The translations under genes were made by a program, and so were the position numbers. A stretch of 64,000 nucleotides of DNA from Clostridia bacterium (lineage in GTDB: Bacteria > Bacillota > Clostridia > Oscillospirales > CAG-272), in contig JAFTXX010000021.1 in assembly GCA_017461475.1 (NCBI GenBank), forward strand, positions 81,006 to 145,005. Direction: 5' to 3'. The notes under the pieces were generated by a model that ran no database searches, had not been told where the DNA came from, and saw only the letters and a program-made list of their open reading frames with translations. Each line of letters begins with the position of its first letter. The stretch's first letter is position 1. Positions 9,603-17,800 of the stretch are shown piece by piece.

Positions 9603-10214
9603 ATGAAAAATGCTCTGATTATCACTGGCGGGTATCTGAATTTTGAGAGAATTAATGTTTCCGCCGACGAATATGATATCGTTATTGCCGCTGACAGCGG
9701 ATATCTTTCGGCGGCAAAACTGCACATAGCACCTGACATAATCGTAGGCGACTTTGATTCTGCGGTTCGCCCCAATACAAATGCCGAAATTATCACAGTA
9801 CCTGCGGAAAAAGATGATACCGATACCATGCTTGCATGCTCTATTGCAATCAAGCGCGGTGCTGCCGAACTTTTAATATTGGGCGGAACAGGCGGTCGTG
9901 CTGACCATTTTTTATCAAATTTATTTTTGCTTGAAACTTTTCGCGAACAAAATATATTTGCCACTCTTACCGATGGCGAAAATATTTTGCGCGTTTTACA
10001 AAACGAAACTGTCACAATAGAAAATCGCGGCGGATATTTTTCATTGTTCGCACTTGATGAATGTACAGTGACCTTGACCGACTGTAAATATCCTCTTAAT
10101 GAGTTTACCTTGCCGCACTCTAATCCGTCCTTTGCTGTCAGCAACGAAGTTGTGGGTGAAAAAGCAACCGTCACCGTAAAAGGCAAAGCCATTCTGTGTG
10201 AGAGTGTAAAATAA
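9603..10214 (+). CDS. thiN: Thiamine pyrophosphokinase
   Basis: Transfers pyrophosphate from ATP to thiamine, giving TPP in the cytosol. It has 203 residues, the normal size for the bacterial ThiN type. Family motifs are AADSGY (about residues 27-32), VGDFDS (about 46-51), KDDTDTMLA (about 71-79) and GGTGGRADHF (about 90-99). The ATG at 9603 is preferred over the one at 9564 because GAGG lies 7 nt before it. It is a monocistronic unit, and in other Firmicutes thiN is often near rpe/rsgA, which are not seen here. Confidence 0.93.
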   Translation: MKNALIITGGYLNFERINVSADEYDIVIAADSGYLSAAKLHIAPDIIVGDFDSAVRPNTNAEIITVPAEKDDTDTMLACSIAIKRGAAELLILGGTGGRADHFLSNLFLLETFREQNIFATLTDGENILRVLQNETVTIENRGGYFSLFALDECTVTLTDCKYPLNEFTLPHSNPSFAVSNEVVGEKATVTVKGKAILCESVK

Positions 10215-10238
10215 GCCGACTCGGTCGGCTTATTTTTT
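10211..10238 (+). terminator. Terminator of thiN
   Basis: ATAAGCCGAC/GTCGGCTTAT with a TCG loop, then TTTTTT. It lies between convergent genes and may also serve the sodC transcript. Confidence 0.9.
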
Positions 10239-10713
10239 ATTGTATCACTCCACAAGCGATTTTTTCGCCTGAGTTTCCCGACGGTTGCGTTGTGAAATCA
10301 TCGACACCGCCATGTATAATAACTGTCTTTCCGACAATTTCCCGCACTGTGAAACGGTTTGTCAAAACCGAACCCATTGCTACACCGTCTGCAGAAAACA
10401 ACGGTGGCAAGTCACCCGCATGATACGGATGCTCGCATCCGCTTGGGTTATAGTGCATGCCTGACATTGGAAAAGCTGATTTTTCGCTTCGTCCCTCGCA
10501 GGAATCACCGTCATGTATGTGCATAGCAAATATCGGCGTTTTGCATGGCGCTTCTCCGCGCGGCAACCCTGTAACCGAAGTAACTACATACACTCCGCTG
10601 TCGGTTTGATAAAATCTAACCAATCCGCGTATTCCCGGATATGCCGCAGAGCCTTTTATAATGGCTACGGCATCAACGTTTTCAAATTCTTCATCATCAT
10701 AACGAATATACAT
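10237..10713 (-). CDS. sodC: Cu/Zn superoxide dismutase-family protein without signal peptide
   Basis: Resembles SodC, which disproportionates superoxide. Metal ligand motifs are present: HIHDGDSC (copper HxH), then HYNP, HPYHAGDLP (zinc/bridging His and the Asp), and VIIHGGVDDF near the C-terminus. The usual GN-x-G-x-R is GNSGEK here, so the guiding Arg is not conserved. It has 158 residues with no leader or lipobox, unlike most bacterial SodC. The ATG at 10713 follows a GGGTG at about 7 nt that lies inside the terminator stem of the upstream gene. Activity with the altered Arg is uncertain. Confidence 0.8.
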   Translation of the reverse strand: MYIRYDDEEFENVDAVAIIKGSAAYPGIRGLVRFYQTDSGVYVVTSVTGLPRGEAPCKTPIFAMHIHDGDSCEGRSEKSAFPMSGMHYNPSGCEHPYHAGDLPPLFSADGVAMGSVLTNRFTVREIVGKTVIIHGGVDDFTTQPSGNSGEKIACGVIQ

Positions 10714-10751
10714 AAAAAACACCCTGTATCAGCATACGCTTTACAGAGTGT
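10714..10751 (-). terminator. Terminator of the SLH gene overlapping the sodC ribosome binding site
   Basis: On the minus strand ACACTCTGTA pairs with TACAGGGTGT (one G-U) around a 13-nt loop. Six T residues then run directly into the sodC ATG. The 3' arm contains the only SD-like sequence for sodC. Confidence 0.75.
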
Positions 10752-10761
10752 TTTTGTTATT

Positions 10762-12012
10762 CTACTTATCTTCTATTACATTATACAGCATTTGCACAGT
10801 CTGTGCGCGGCTTAAAACCGCAGACGGAGCAATCACGCCTTCGCCGTCACCGTTGAAAACGCCGGCGCTTGTAAGCGCATATACGGCACTTTTTGCCCAT
10901 GTGGGGATAGCACCGTCATCGGCAAAAGTTGTAACATACTCGCCTTCTTCGAGTCCGAGAATGTTATTGATAACTACCGCCGCCTCAGCTTTTGTGATAT
11001 TACCCTTAGGGTCAAAATACATCACGCCGTCCGCTTCTTTGCCGATTATATATCCCATACGCTGTGCAGTTGCGACATAGGGACGATATTTTACATCGAT
11101 TGAAGAATTATCGGCAAAGGAACTGTTGCTGTCGATAAGTGTGGTTACATCCATAGCTTTCATTACCATGGCTACAAACTCTTCGCGCGTCACACTGTCA
11201 TCCGGACAAAATACCATACCGTCCTGATAATTTACAACTTCAACTGCGCCCATCTCGTATAAGCAAATCGCCGCATTTTCGCACCAATGTCCCGCGGTGT
11301 CTATAAAGAACACACCATTTTTTTCGACATTCACATTAACAGTCTGCACAGAAGAATAATTACCATACTCATCGCGCGCAACTACAACAAACTCATCATC
11401 ACCGACGTATCCGCTTGTGGGGGTGTATTTGTAGCTGCCGTATGAGGTATTAGTAACAGTCAACGTTCCGTGCTTGGGATATGATACTATCTGCAAATCA
11501 GTAACATCTCCTTCGGGGTCGCTTGCACGCACACTTCCGTATAAAGATACATTATTGTAAGTGCTGACGCTGCAACTGTCCTCGGCAAATGTCGGAGCAT
11601 AATTTACTTCATCTAAAATTTTAACAACACACGGTACTTCCGTCCCGTCGCAACTGAATACAAGTTCTGCGCTGAAAACCTCTTCAGTAGCAGGAACAAA
11701 ACGCAAAACCGACAGATAATCTCTGCCAATAGTTTGACCTTCTGTGACATTCAGCGTTCCTAATTTCAAAACACCGCATGTCGCCGATGGGAGTTCTTCC
11801 ACTGTTACCGTATCAATTTCGGTAACTCCTAAGCATTTCATAAAATCTCGCTCAGAAAAATAAATGTCATTGTAAACCAAACCACTTTTAATCATTGTAT
11901 TCTTTTTTGCAATAATGTTAAGAGCCGGCGAAACTATAGAAGATGCCGCAGAAGCAAGCGCCAACATTAATGCCAAAAGCATACAAAGTGATATTGTAAA
12001 TATCTTTTTCAT
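10762..12012 (-). CDS. Secreted surface protein with cadherin-like/Ig-like domain and SLH repeats
   Basis: A 416-residue exported protein. The signal peptide is about residues 1-24 (KKIFTISLC then LLALMLALA). A domain of unknown type follows to about residue 135. Then comes a tandem-repeat Ig/cadherin-like module (about 136-225, with the ASDPEGDV, YTPTSGYVGDDEF and ARDEYGN pattern). Three S-layer homology repeats follow (from about 235 to the end, with TAGHWCENAAICLYE, SVTREEFVAMV and ITKAEAAVVINN). It is probably held on the cell wall through the SLH repeats. It is a single gene with its own terminator. Confidence 0.85.
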   Translation of the reverse strand: MKKIFTISLCMLLALMLALASAASSIVSPALNIIAKKNTMIKSGLVYNDIYFSERDFMKCLGVTEIDTVTVEELPSATCGVLKLGTLNVTEGQTIGRDYLSVLRFVPATEEVFSAELVFSCDGTEVPCVVKILDEVNYAPTFAEDSCSVSTYNNVSLYGSVRASDPEGDVTDLQIVSYPKHGTLTVTNTSYGSYKYTPTSGYVGDDEFVVVARDEYGNYSSVQTVNVNVEKNGVFFIDTAGHWCENAAICLYEMGAVEVVNYQDGMVFCPDDSVTREEFVAMVMKAMDVTTLIDSNSSFADNSSIDVKYRPYVATAQRMGYIIGKEADGVMYFDPKGNITKAEAAVVINNILGLEEGEYVTTFADDGAIPTWAKSAVYALTSAGVFNGDGEGVIAPSAVLSRAQTVQMLYNVIEDK

Positions 12013-12101
12013 TGATTTTCTCCTTTCAAAATCATATGTTCGTGTTCAGTTTTTCCAAACGGATATTTTTTATACAAAAATGTCCCAAATATCAAACTTT
12101 G

Positions 12102-12127
12102 CATAGAATATAAATGAGCGCACGCTC
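12102..12127 (+). promoter_or_regulatory. Possible sporulation-sigma -10 and small inverted repeat before cotJA
   Basis: CATAGAATA at 12102-12110 fits the CATANNNTA shape of SigK and is close to the SigE CATACAAT -10. A matching -35 was not convincing. GAGCG-CA-CGCTC lies at 12116-12127 just downstream. Confidence 0.3.
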
Positions 12128-12156
12128 ACAAATAATGAAAGGTCGAAATTCAATAA

Positions 12157-12501
12157 ATGTACAACAGAATGAATCAAAGCCGTGGTATGACTTCACGGCA
12201 ACGACTTGAATTAGAGACGCACGGGCGGATGCTAAGCAGACACAATGCCACGTGTACGTCTTGCGGCGAAAACCGTACCGAATCAAACTCTAAAAATATG
12301 AATAGCCATTGCGATGATTGCCATTGCGGCGACTATTCAAACAATGACTTCAATTATTCTCTTGCAATGGTCTATTCACCTGAGCAGGAATGGCAAAACC
12401 TCTATTGCGAAGAAGAAGGCTTTATGGCAGGAACCATTTTCAAAGAACTAGACAAACCGTTTTACGGTGCAAAATGTATGGGAGGTAGTTGCCATGAATA
12501 A
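12157..12501 (+). CDS. cotJA: Spore coat protein CotJA with a Cys-rich N-terminal extension
   Basis: Spore coat-associated protein, the first gene of the cotJABC operon that in Bacillus is made in the mother cell. The C-terminal half carries the CotJA core (LAMVYSPEQEWQNLY, GTIFKELDKPFYG). The N-terminal 60 residues are Ser/Asn-rich and contain CTSCG and CDDCHCG, which the short Bacillus CotJA lacks. The SD (AAAGG) is far from the ATG at 12157, so the start is the least certain part; ATG at 12169 is in frame. It overlaps cotJB by 8 nt. Confidence 0.85.
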   Translation: MYNRMNQSRGMTSRQRLELETHGRMLSRHNATCTSCGENRTESNSKNMNSHCDDCHCGDYSNNDFNYSLAMVYSPEQEWQNLYCEEEGFMAGTIFKELDKPFYGAKCMGGSCHE

Positions 12502-12772
12502 TATGAATAACATGAATTGCAACAACCGCACACAACTGCTTCGTAAGATTCAACATCACAGTTTTGCATTGGTAGAAGCTACGCTTTTCCTCGACGGTCA
12601 TCCAAACTGTCAAAGAGCACTCAAGTATTTTGCATGTCAGAAGGCCGCATACGATAAATATGTTGCTCAGTATGAGGAAACCTACGGTCCTCTTACCCCG
12701 CACTCTGGTGCAGATGGTGATACTTGGAAATGGATACAAGGCCCTTGGCCTTGGGAAAGTGAGGCTAACTAA
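12494..12772 (+). CDS. cotJB: Spore coat protein CotJB
   Basis: Small coat protein (92 residues) encoded between cotJA and cotJC. The core HSFALVEATLFLDGHPNCQRAL and the Trp-rich end WKWIQGPWPWE are typical of CotJB. ATG at 12494 follows GGGAGG and overlaps the end of cotJA. An upstream in-frame ATG at 12467 would lie before that SD and is rejected. Confidence 0.93.
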   Translation: MNNMNNMNCNNRTQLLRKIQHHSFALVEATLFLDGHPNCQRALKYFACQKAAYDKYVAQYEETYGPLTPHSGADGDTWKWIQGPWPWESEAN

Positions 12773-13408
12773 ATGTGGATATATGAGAAAAAACTGCAGT
12801 TCCCCGTCAAAATTAAAACGCCTGACCCGAGAGCTGCTAAAATCATAATCAGTCAACTGGGTGGTCCCGACGGTGAGATCGGGGCTTCGATGCGCTATCT
12901 CAACCAAAGATACGCCATGCCGTATGACGAAGTAGTCGGAATTTTGACTGATGTCGGGACCGAAGAGCTGGCACATGTAGAAATGATTTCGGCGATACTT
13001 TTTCAACTTACAAGAAACCTTTCACCTGAGGAAATAAAGGCGTCCGGATTTGATACTTACTTTGTAGACCACACGACAGGTATCTACCCTGTCAGCGCTT
13101 CGGGCATGCCCTTCACCGCTACCTATTTCCAATCCAAAGGCGATGTAATAACCGACCTCACGGAAAACCTCGCTGCCGAACAAAAAGCCAGAACCACTTA
13201 TGACAACATCCTGCGTCTTGTTGACGACCCTGATGTTCGTGAACCCATCAAATTCCTTCGTGCACGCGAAGTCGTGCACTTCCAACGCTTCGGCGACGCA
13301 CTGCGTGTAACGCAAGACAATCTTGACTCAAAGAATTTCTATGCACACAACCCGTCCTTCGATAAATGCGGCAGAAAAATGCCGACACCTTACCGCAGAA
13401 ACGGATAA
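12773..13408 (+). CDS. cotJC: CotJC, manganese catalase-family spore coat protein
   Basis: Di-manganese catalase-fold protein of the spore coat (211 residues, usual length about 190-210). Metal-site helices are visible: DGEIGASMRYL (Glu), GTEELAHVEM (Glu and His), TENLAAEQKAR and REVVHFQRFGDAL (His). It begins one base after the cotJB stop. In this family the enzyme may break down hydrogen peroxide or simply form part of the coat; Clostridioides homologues are reported to have catalase activity. It completes cotJABC and is strong evidence for sporulation. Confidence 0.94.
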   Translation: MWIYEKKLQFPVKIKTPDPRAAKIIISQLGGPDGEIGASMRYLNQRYAMPYDEVVGILTDVGTEELAHVEMISAILFQLTRNLSPEEIKASGFDTYFVDHTTGIYPVSASGMPFTATYFQSKGDVITDLTENLAAEQKARTTYDNILRLVDDPDVREPIKFLRAREVVHFQRFGDALRVTQDNLDSKNFYAHNPSFDKCGRKMPTPYRRNG

Positions 13409-13419
13409 TATAAAATGAC

Positions 13420-13439
13420 AGCCGCCCATTCGGGCGGCT
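13420..13439 (+). terminator. Terminator of cotJABC
   Basis: AGCCGCCC/GGGCGGCT stem with an ATTC loop. The following T run is interrupted (TGTTTAGTTT). Confidence 0.75.
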
Positions 13440-13447
13440 TGTTTAGT

Positions 13448-13936
13448 TTACAAAACTACTGATTTTAAAAAATCTTCACTTTCTTTAGTACTTTTAAGAA
13501 TAATAACTTTTTCTTTATACTTACTTAAAATTTTGCAGTATTCCTCTCTTCGTTTTTTATTTCTGCAACCGAACAGAACAAAACGAATAAATCTAAAACT
13601 TGTATCGTTTTTATGGCCTTCGTTTTTGCGGTTCTTTTTTCGTTTTATAACTCGAAACAAACATTGCAAACGCGGAAAAAACATCAAAACAATCAAATCG
13701 GCTTTTTCCAATCTTTTTTCTAAAAGAAGGTTAGTACCGTGCCCTTCTATTATCCAATTGTCTTGTTCCATAAAATCAGACACACTATTTATTGCTGTAT
13801 TTTCATCTATAGGTTTCCAATCTTTTGTATATTGAACTAAATCAAGATGTAAAACAGGAAGTTTCAACGCGGCAGAAAGTTGCTCTGAAAGGTAGGTCTT
13901 TCCGCTCCCCGAATACCCCATTATCGCTATTTTCAT
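13448..13936 (-). CDS. P-loop kinase (adenylate kinase/topology-modulation type)
   Basis: Small nucleotide-binding protein with Walker A GYSGSGKTYL (about residues 7-16). The LPVLHLDLVQY and DNWIIEGHGTNLLLEKRL segments are typical of the FlaR/topology-modulation AAA group. The middle is unusually Lys/Arg/Asn-rich (RKKNRKNEGHKND). It has 162 residues. The ATG at 13936, 8 nt after AGGTGA, is preferred over the GTG at 13948. Last of a three-gene run with a pyrophosphatase-like and an HELLH protein. Substrate unknown. Confidence 0.78.
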   Translation of the reverse strand: MKIAIMGYSGSGKTYLSEQLSAALKLPVLHLDLVQYTKDWKPIDENTAINSVSDFMEQDNWIIEGHGTNLLLEKRLEKADLIVLMFFPRLQCLFRVIKRKKNRKNEGHKNDTSFRFIRFVLFGCRNKKRREEYCKILSKYKEKVIILKSTKESEDFLKSVVL

Positions 13937-13940
13937 ATGA

Positions 13941-14273
13941 CTATTCACCTATTAATCCAATAGAAATATCGAAATACTTTTCTTGAAAATCTACTTGCTT
14001 TTTTATTTCTTCAATTGTGTAATACACACCGTCCGGAGCGACAACCCACTTGTCTTCAACGTCGTCTTTTCTTTGTATAACCGCAATAACCTTCCCTACA
14101 AACTCACTTATAGGCTCATCTACGCCGAGGATATATGCGTCCTGCTCTTCTCCGTCAGGAGCAAAAATGCCTTCCACAAATCCGTAATTTATCGGATAGT
14201 GCAAATCTTTATGCTCGGGATGATAACTCCCCAAAGGGCGGTCTACAATTACTTTCACAAAGTTCTGTAACAT
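13941..14273 (-). CDS. Short inorganic pyrophosphatase-like protein
   Basis: A 110-residue protein matching the N-terminal style of soluble pyrophosphatase relatives. It has VDRPLGSYHPEH, YPINYGFVEG, then DGEEQDAYILGVDEP and VIQRKDDVEDKWVVA. Family I PPase is about 170 residues, so this is the short variant often annotated only by domain. Several acidic metal-ligand positions (DGEEQDAY, RKDD) are kept. Hydrolysis of pyrophosphate is possible but not proved by sequence. It follows the HELLH gene within 3 nt. Confidence 0.72.
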   Translation of the reverse strand: MLQNFVKVIVDRPLGSYHPEHKDLHYPINYGFVEGIFAPDGEEQDAYILGVDEPISEFVGKVIAVIQRKDDVEDKWVVAPDGVYYTIEEIKKQVDFQEKYFDISIGLIGE

Positions 14274-14275
14274 AT

Positions 14276-14737
14276 CTAATCTAAGTTTTGTAAATTATTA
14301 TATAACTCATCAAATGATTTTTGCAATTTGCATCTGCCGAAAGAAAGTTCTTTATTCTCTCCGAACTCAAACAAAAAACATTTTGTCATCTCTTCTACTG
14401 TCTGCTCAAGTGCGGTGAAAAATTGTGAATAAGCAAAACGATATTCGGGTGTATCACAGGTAAAATTACTTTTAATCAATGACTCGGTAACTTGATCTAA
14501 CGGATACATTTTAAGGTGTAGCAATTCATGTACTATAACTTCTTCTATATTCTCTTGTTTGGGACATGTAGTGTTGAGTAAAAGTATCGCTTTTTGATCT
14601 GTGCAGTCAATTTTTATATCGCCCGTTTTAGACCAATTTACGTCATTAACTAATTCAAGGACTATATCCCAGTTAGGAGTAATACGAAGTTTTTTACTCC
14701 ATTTATCGACAATAAGTTTGAGTTCATTTTTATCCAT
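14276..14737 (-). CDS. Small putative zinc metallopeptidase (HExxH)
   Basis: A 153-residue protein with no family that I can name with certainty. The central segment EEVIVHELLHLKMYP (about residues 71-85) is a canonical HExxH zinc site, and the arrangement (compact, soluble, motif mid-protein) resembles SprT/IrrE-type minigluzincins. No signal peptide. The ATG at 14737 lies 8 nt after an AGGGGTG; the ATG at 14761 has no SD. First gene of a run with the PPase-like and P-loop proteins, with its own promoter. Confidence 0.65.
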   Translation of the reverse strand: MDKNELKLIVDKWSKKLRITPNWDIVLELVNDVNWSKTGDIKIDCTDQKAILLLNTTCPKQENIEEVIVHELLHLKMYPLDQVTESLIKSNFTCDTPEYRFAYSQFFTALEQTVEEMTKCFLFEFGENKELSFGRCKLQKSFDELYNNLQNLD

Positions 14738-14759
14738 TGCAATCACCCCTTTTATATTC

Positions 14760-14788
14760 ATTATAACATACCATTATATCACTTGCAA
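14760..14788 (-). promoter_or_regulatory. Promoter of the small metallopeptidase run
   Basis: On the minus strand TTGCAA (14783-14788) and TATAAT (14760-14765) with a 17-bp spacer, right after the purL terminator. Confidence 0.65.
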
Positions 14789-14790
14789 CA

Positions 14791-14822
14791 AAAACTCCGT
14801 ACACATCGGTGTACGGAGTTTT
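14791..14822 (-). terminator. Terminator of the purine operon
   Basis: AAAACTCCGTACA and its complement around a short loop. On the minus strand it is followed by TTTTTG. It lies 8 bp past the purL stop and closes the 10.5-kb pur operon. Confidence 0.9.
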
Positions 14823-14829
14823 GAACATA

Positions 14830-17800
14830 TTACTTCTTAAAATATTCAACAGCGGATTTGAACATCTTGATGTCGTAGTCGCCGGGGACGTTTTTGTAAA
14901 GTCCTGCACCGATACGCTCGCTGTGTCCCATTTTACCGAATACTCTGCCGTCGGGAGACGTGATGCCCTCGATAGCGTACATGGAGCCGTTGGGATTGAA
15001 GTGAATATCGTTTGTTGCATTACCGTCAAGGTCAACGTACTGGGTTGCAATCTGACCGTTTTCGGCAAGTTTCTTAATAAGCGATTCATCAGCGACAAAG
15101 CGGCCTTCGCCGTGAGAGATCGGCACGGTGTAGACATCGCCGACTTCGGTGAGCGCAAGCCACGGAGACTTGTTAGACGCTACACGAGTGCGAACGATGC
15201 GGGACTGGTGACGCGCAATCGCATTGAATGTCAAGGTCGGGCAATTCTCATCGGTGTCGATGATCTTACCGTAAGGAACAAGACCGAGTTTGATAAGTGC
15301 CTGGAAGCCGTTGCAGATACCGCACATAAGACCGTCGCGCTTTTCAAGAAGTTCGGTTACGCCTTCCTTGATTTCAGCGTTGCGGAAGAACGCGGTGATA
15401 AACTTACCGCTGCCGTCAGGCTCGTCGCCGCCGGAGAAGCCGCCGGGAATGAATACCATCTGCGACTCTTTGAGTTTGTTTGCAAAATCCTCAACGCTCT
15501 TGCGGATACCGTCTGCAGAGAGGTTGTTGATAACAAATATCTCGGCATCTGCACCTGCGGCGCGAACAGCCTTTGCACTGTCAAACTCGCAGTTTGTACC
15601 GGGGAATGCAGGAATAAGAACGCGAGGCTTTGCAACTGCTATTGCAGGAGCAACACGCTCGGTAGCCTTGTAATTGAAATTGCATACTGGTGCATCGGAT
15701 GTGGGAATGTTGCAACTGAATACGCTCTCGAGTTTGTTCTCGTAAATATCGAGAATTTCGGAGAGGTCGAGCACTTCGTCACCCATGGTAATTTTACCGT
15801 CGTCGGTAACAGTACCTACTACATATTTGCACTCAACATCCTCGGTAACTTCAAGCACAAAACTTGCGTAGCAATAGTCAAAAATTCCCTTAGCGCAAAT
15901 ATTACCATTGTAGTTGAAACCGAGACCGTTACCAAAGCACATCTTCATTACCGCCTCAGCGATACCACCCATACCGGGAGTATAAGCAGAAACCGCCTTG
16001 CCGCTACGAAGAAGTTCGGTAACCGTGTTAAATACCTTTATAAGGGACTCAGTCTTAGGGAGTCCGTTCTCGTCATATTCGGGAGCAATAAGAACGACCT
16101 TGTTGCCTGCCTTTTTAAACTCGGGAGAAACTACATCCTGCACCTTACCGGTGGTAACAGCGAAAGAAACGAGGGTAGGAGGAACATCGAGGTCCTCAAA
16201 CGAACCGCTCATCGAGTCCTTGCCGCCGATAGAACCGATGCCAAGTTCTTTCTGCGCTTCAAACGCGCCTAGAAGTGCGGCAAGAGGTTTGCCCCAACGC
16301 TTACCGTCTTTGCCCAGACGTTCAAAATATTCCTGGAAAGTGAGGTAAACATCTTCAAATGACGCGCCAGTGGCAATGAGTTTAGAAACCGACTCAACAA
16401 CTGCGAGATATGCGCCGTGATAAGGGCTCTTTTCGGTGATGAAAGGATTGTATCCCCATGCCATAAATGAACAGTCATCGGTGTTCTTTTTCTCGACAGA
16501 TACTTTCTGTACCATCGCCTGAATAGGTGTAAGCTGATGCTTACCTCCGAAAGGCATGAGTACGGTGCCTGCGCCGATGGTGGAGTCAAAACGCTCGGAA
16601 AGTCCGCGCTTTGAACAGATATTGAGGTCATCTGCAAGGGCCTTGTAGTTTTCTACAAAACCGCCGTTTATTTCCTTGTCATACGCCTTGGGAGTTTCGG
16701 GAGTTACTGTAATATGCTTCTCTGCACCGTTGGAATTGAGAAAATCACGGCTGATATCAACAATTTTTTTACCGTTCCAGTGCATTACAAGACGAGCATC
16801 TTCCTGCACCTCTGCTACTTTGCATGCCTGAAGATTTTCGCTCTTTGCAAGTTCAAGGAAGCGGTTAAGATTTTCAGGTTCGATAACTACCGCCATACGC
16901 TCCTGAGACTCGCTTATTGCGAGTTCTGTACCGTCGAGACCTTCATACTTTTTGGGAACTGCATTGAGGTCGATAACAAGACCGTCAGCAAGTTCACCAA
17001 TAGCAACCGAAACGCCGCCCGCACCAAAGTCGTTGCAGCGCTTGATCATGCGGCATGCTTCTGCGTTGCGGAAGAGACGCTGGAGTTTTCGCTCCTCGGG
17101 GGCATTACCCTTTTGAACCTCTGCGCCGCAAGTCTCAACAGAGTGAGCATTGTGTGCCTTGGAAGAACCTGTTGCACCGCCGATACCATCGCGGCCTGTG
17201 CTGCCGCCGAGAAGGATTACGATGTCACCGGGAACGGGGCGCTCACGGCGAACATTAGCAGCGGGAGCCGCGGCAACAACCGCGCCGATTTCCATACGCT
17301 TTGCGGCATAGCCGTCATGATAGATTTCATCTACGATACCCGTAGCGAGACCGATCTGGTTGCCGTATGAGGAGTAACCTGCCGCCGCTGTGGTAACGAT
17401 TTTTCTTTGAGGAAGTTTGCCCTTGATAGTTTCGCTTACGGACTTTAAGGGATTAGCCGCGCCTGTAACGCGCATTGCACCGTACACATATGCACGTCCG
17501 GAAAGCGGGTCACGGATAGCTCCGCCGATACAAGTTGCAGCACCGCCGAAAGGCTCGATCTCGGTAGGATGGTTGTGCGTCTCGTTTTTGAAGAGCAAAA
17601 GCCAAGGCTCGCTCTTTCCGTCAACCTCGATGTCAATCTTTACGGTACAAGCATTGATTTCCTCAGATTCATCGAGTTTATCAAGTTTGCCGTGCTTTTT
17701 GAGATACTTTACAGCAACAGTTGCAAGATCCATAAGGCAGATAGGTTTAGTTCTGCCGAGTTCCTTACGGACTGCGATGTAATCCTCATATGCTTTTTGA

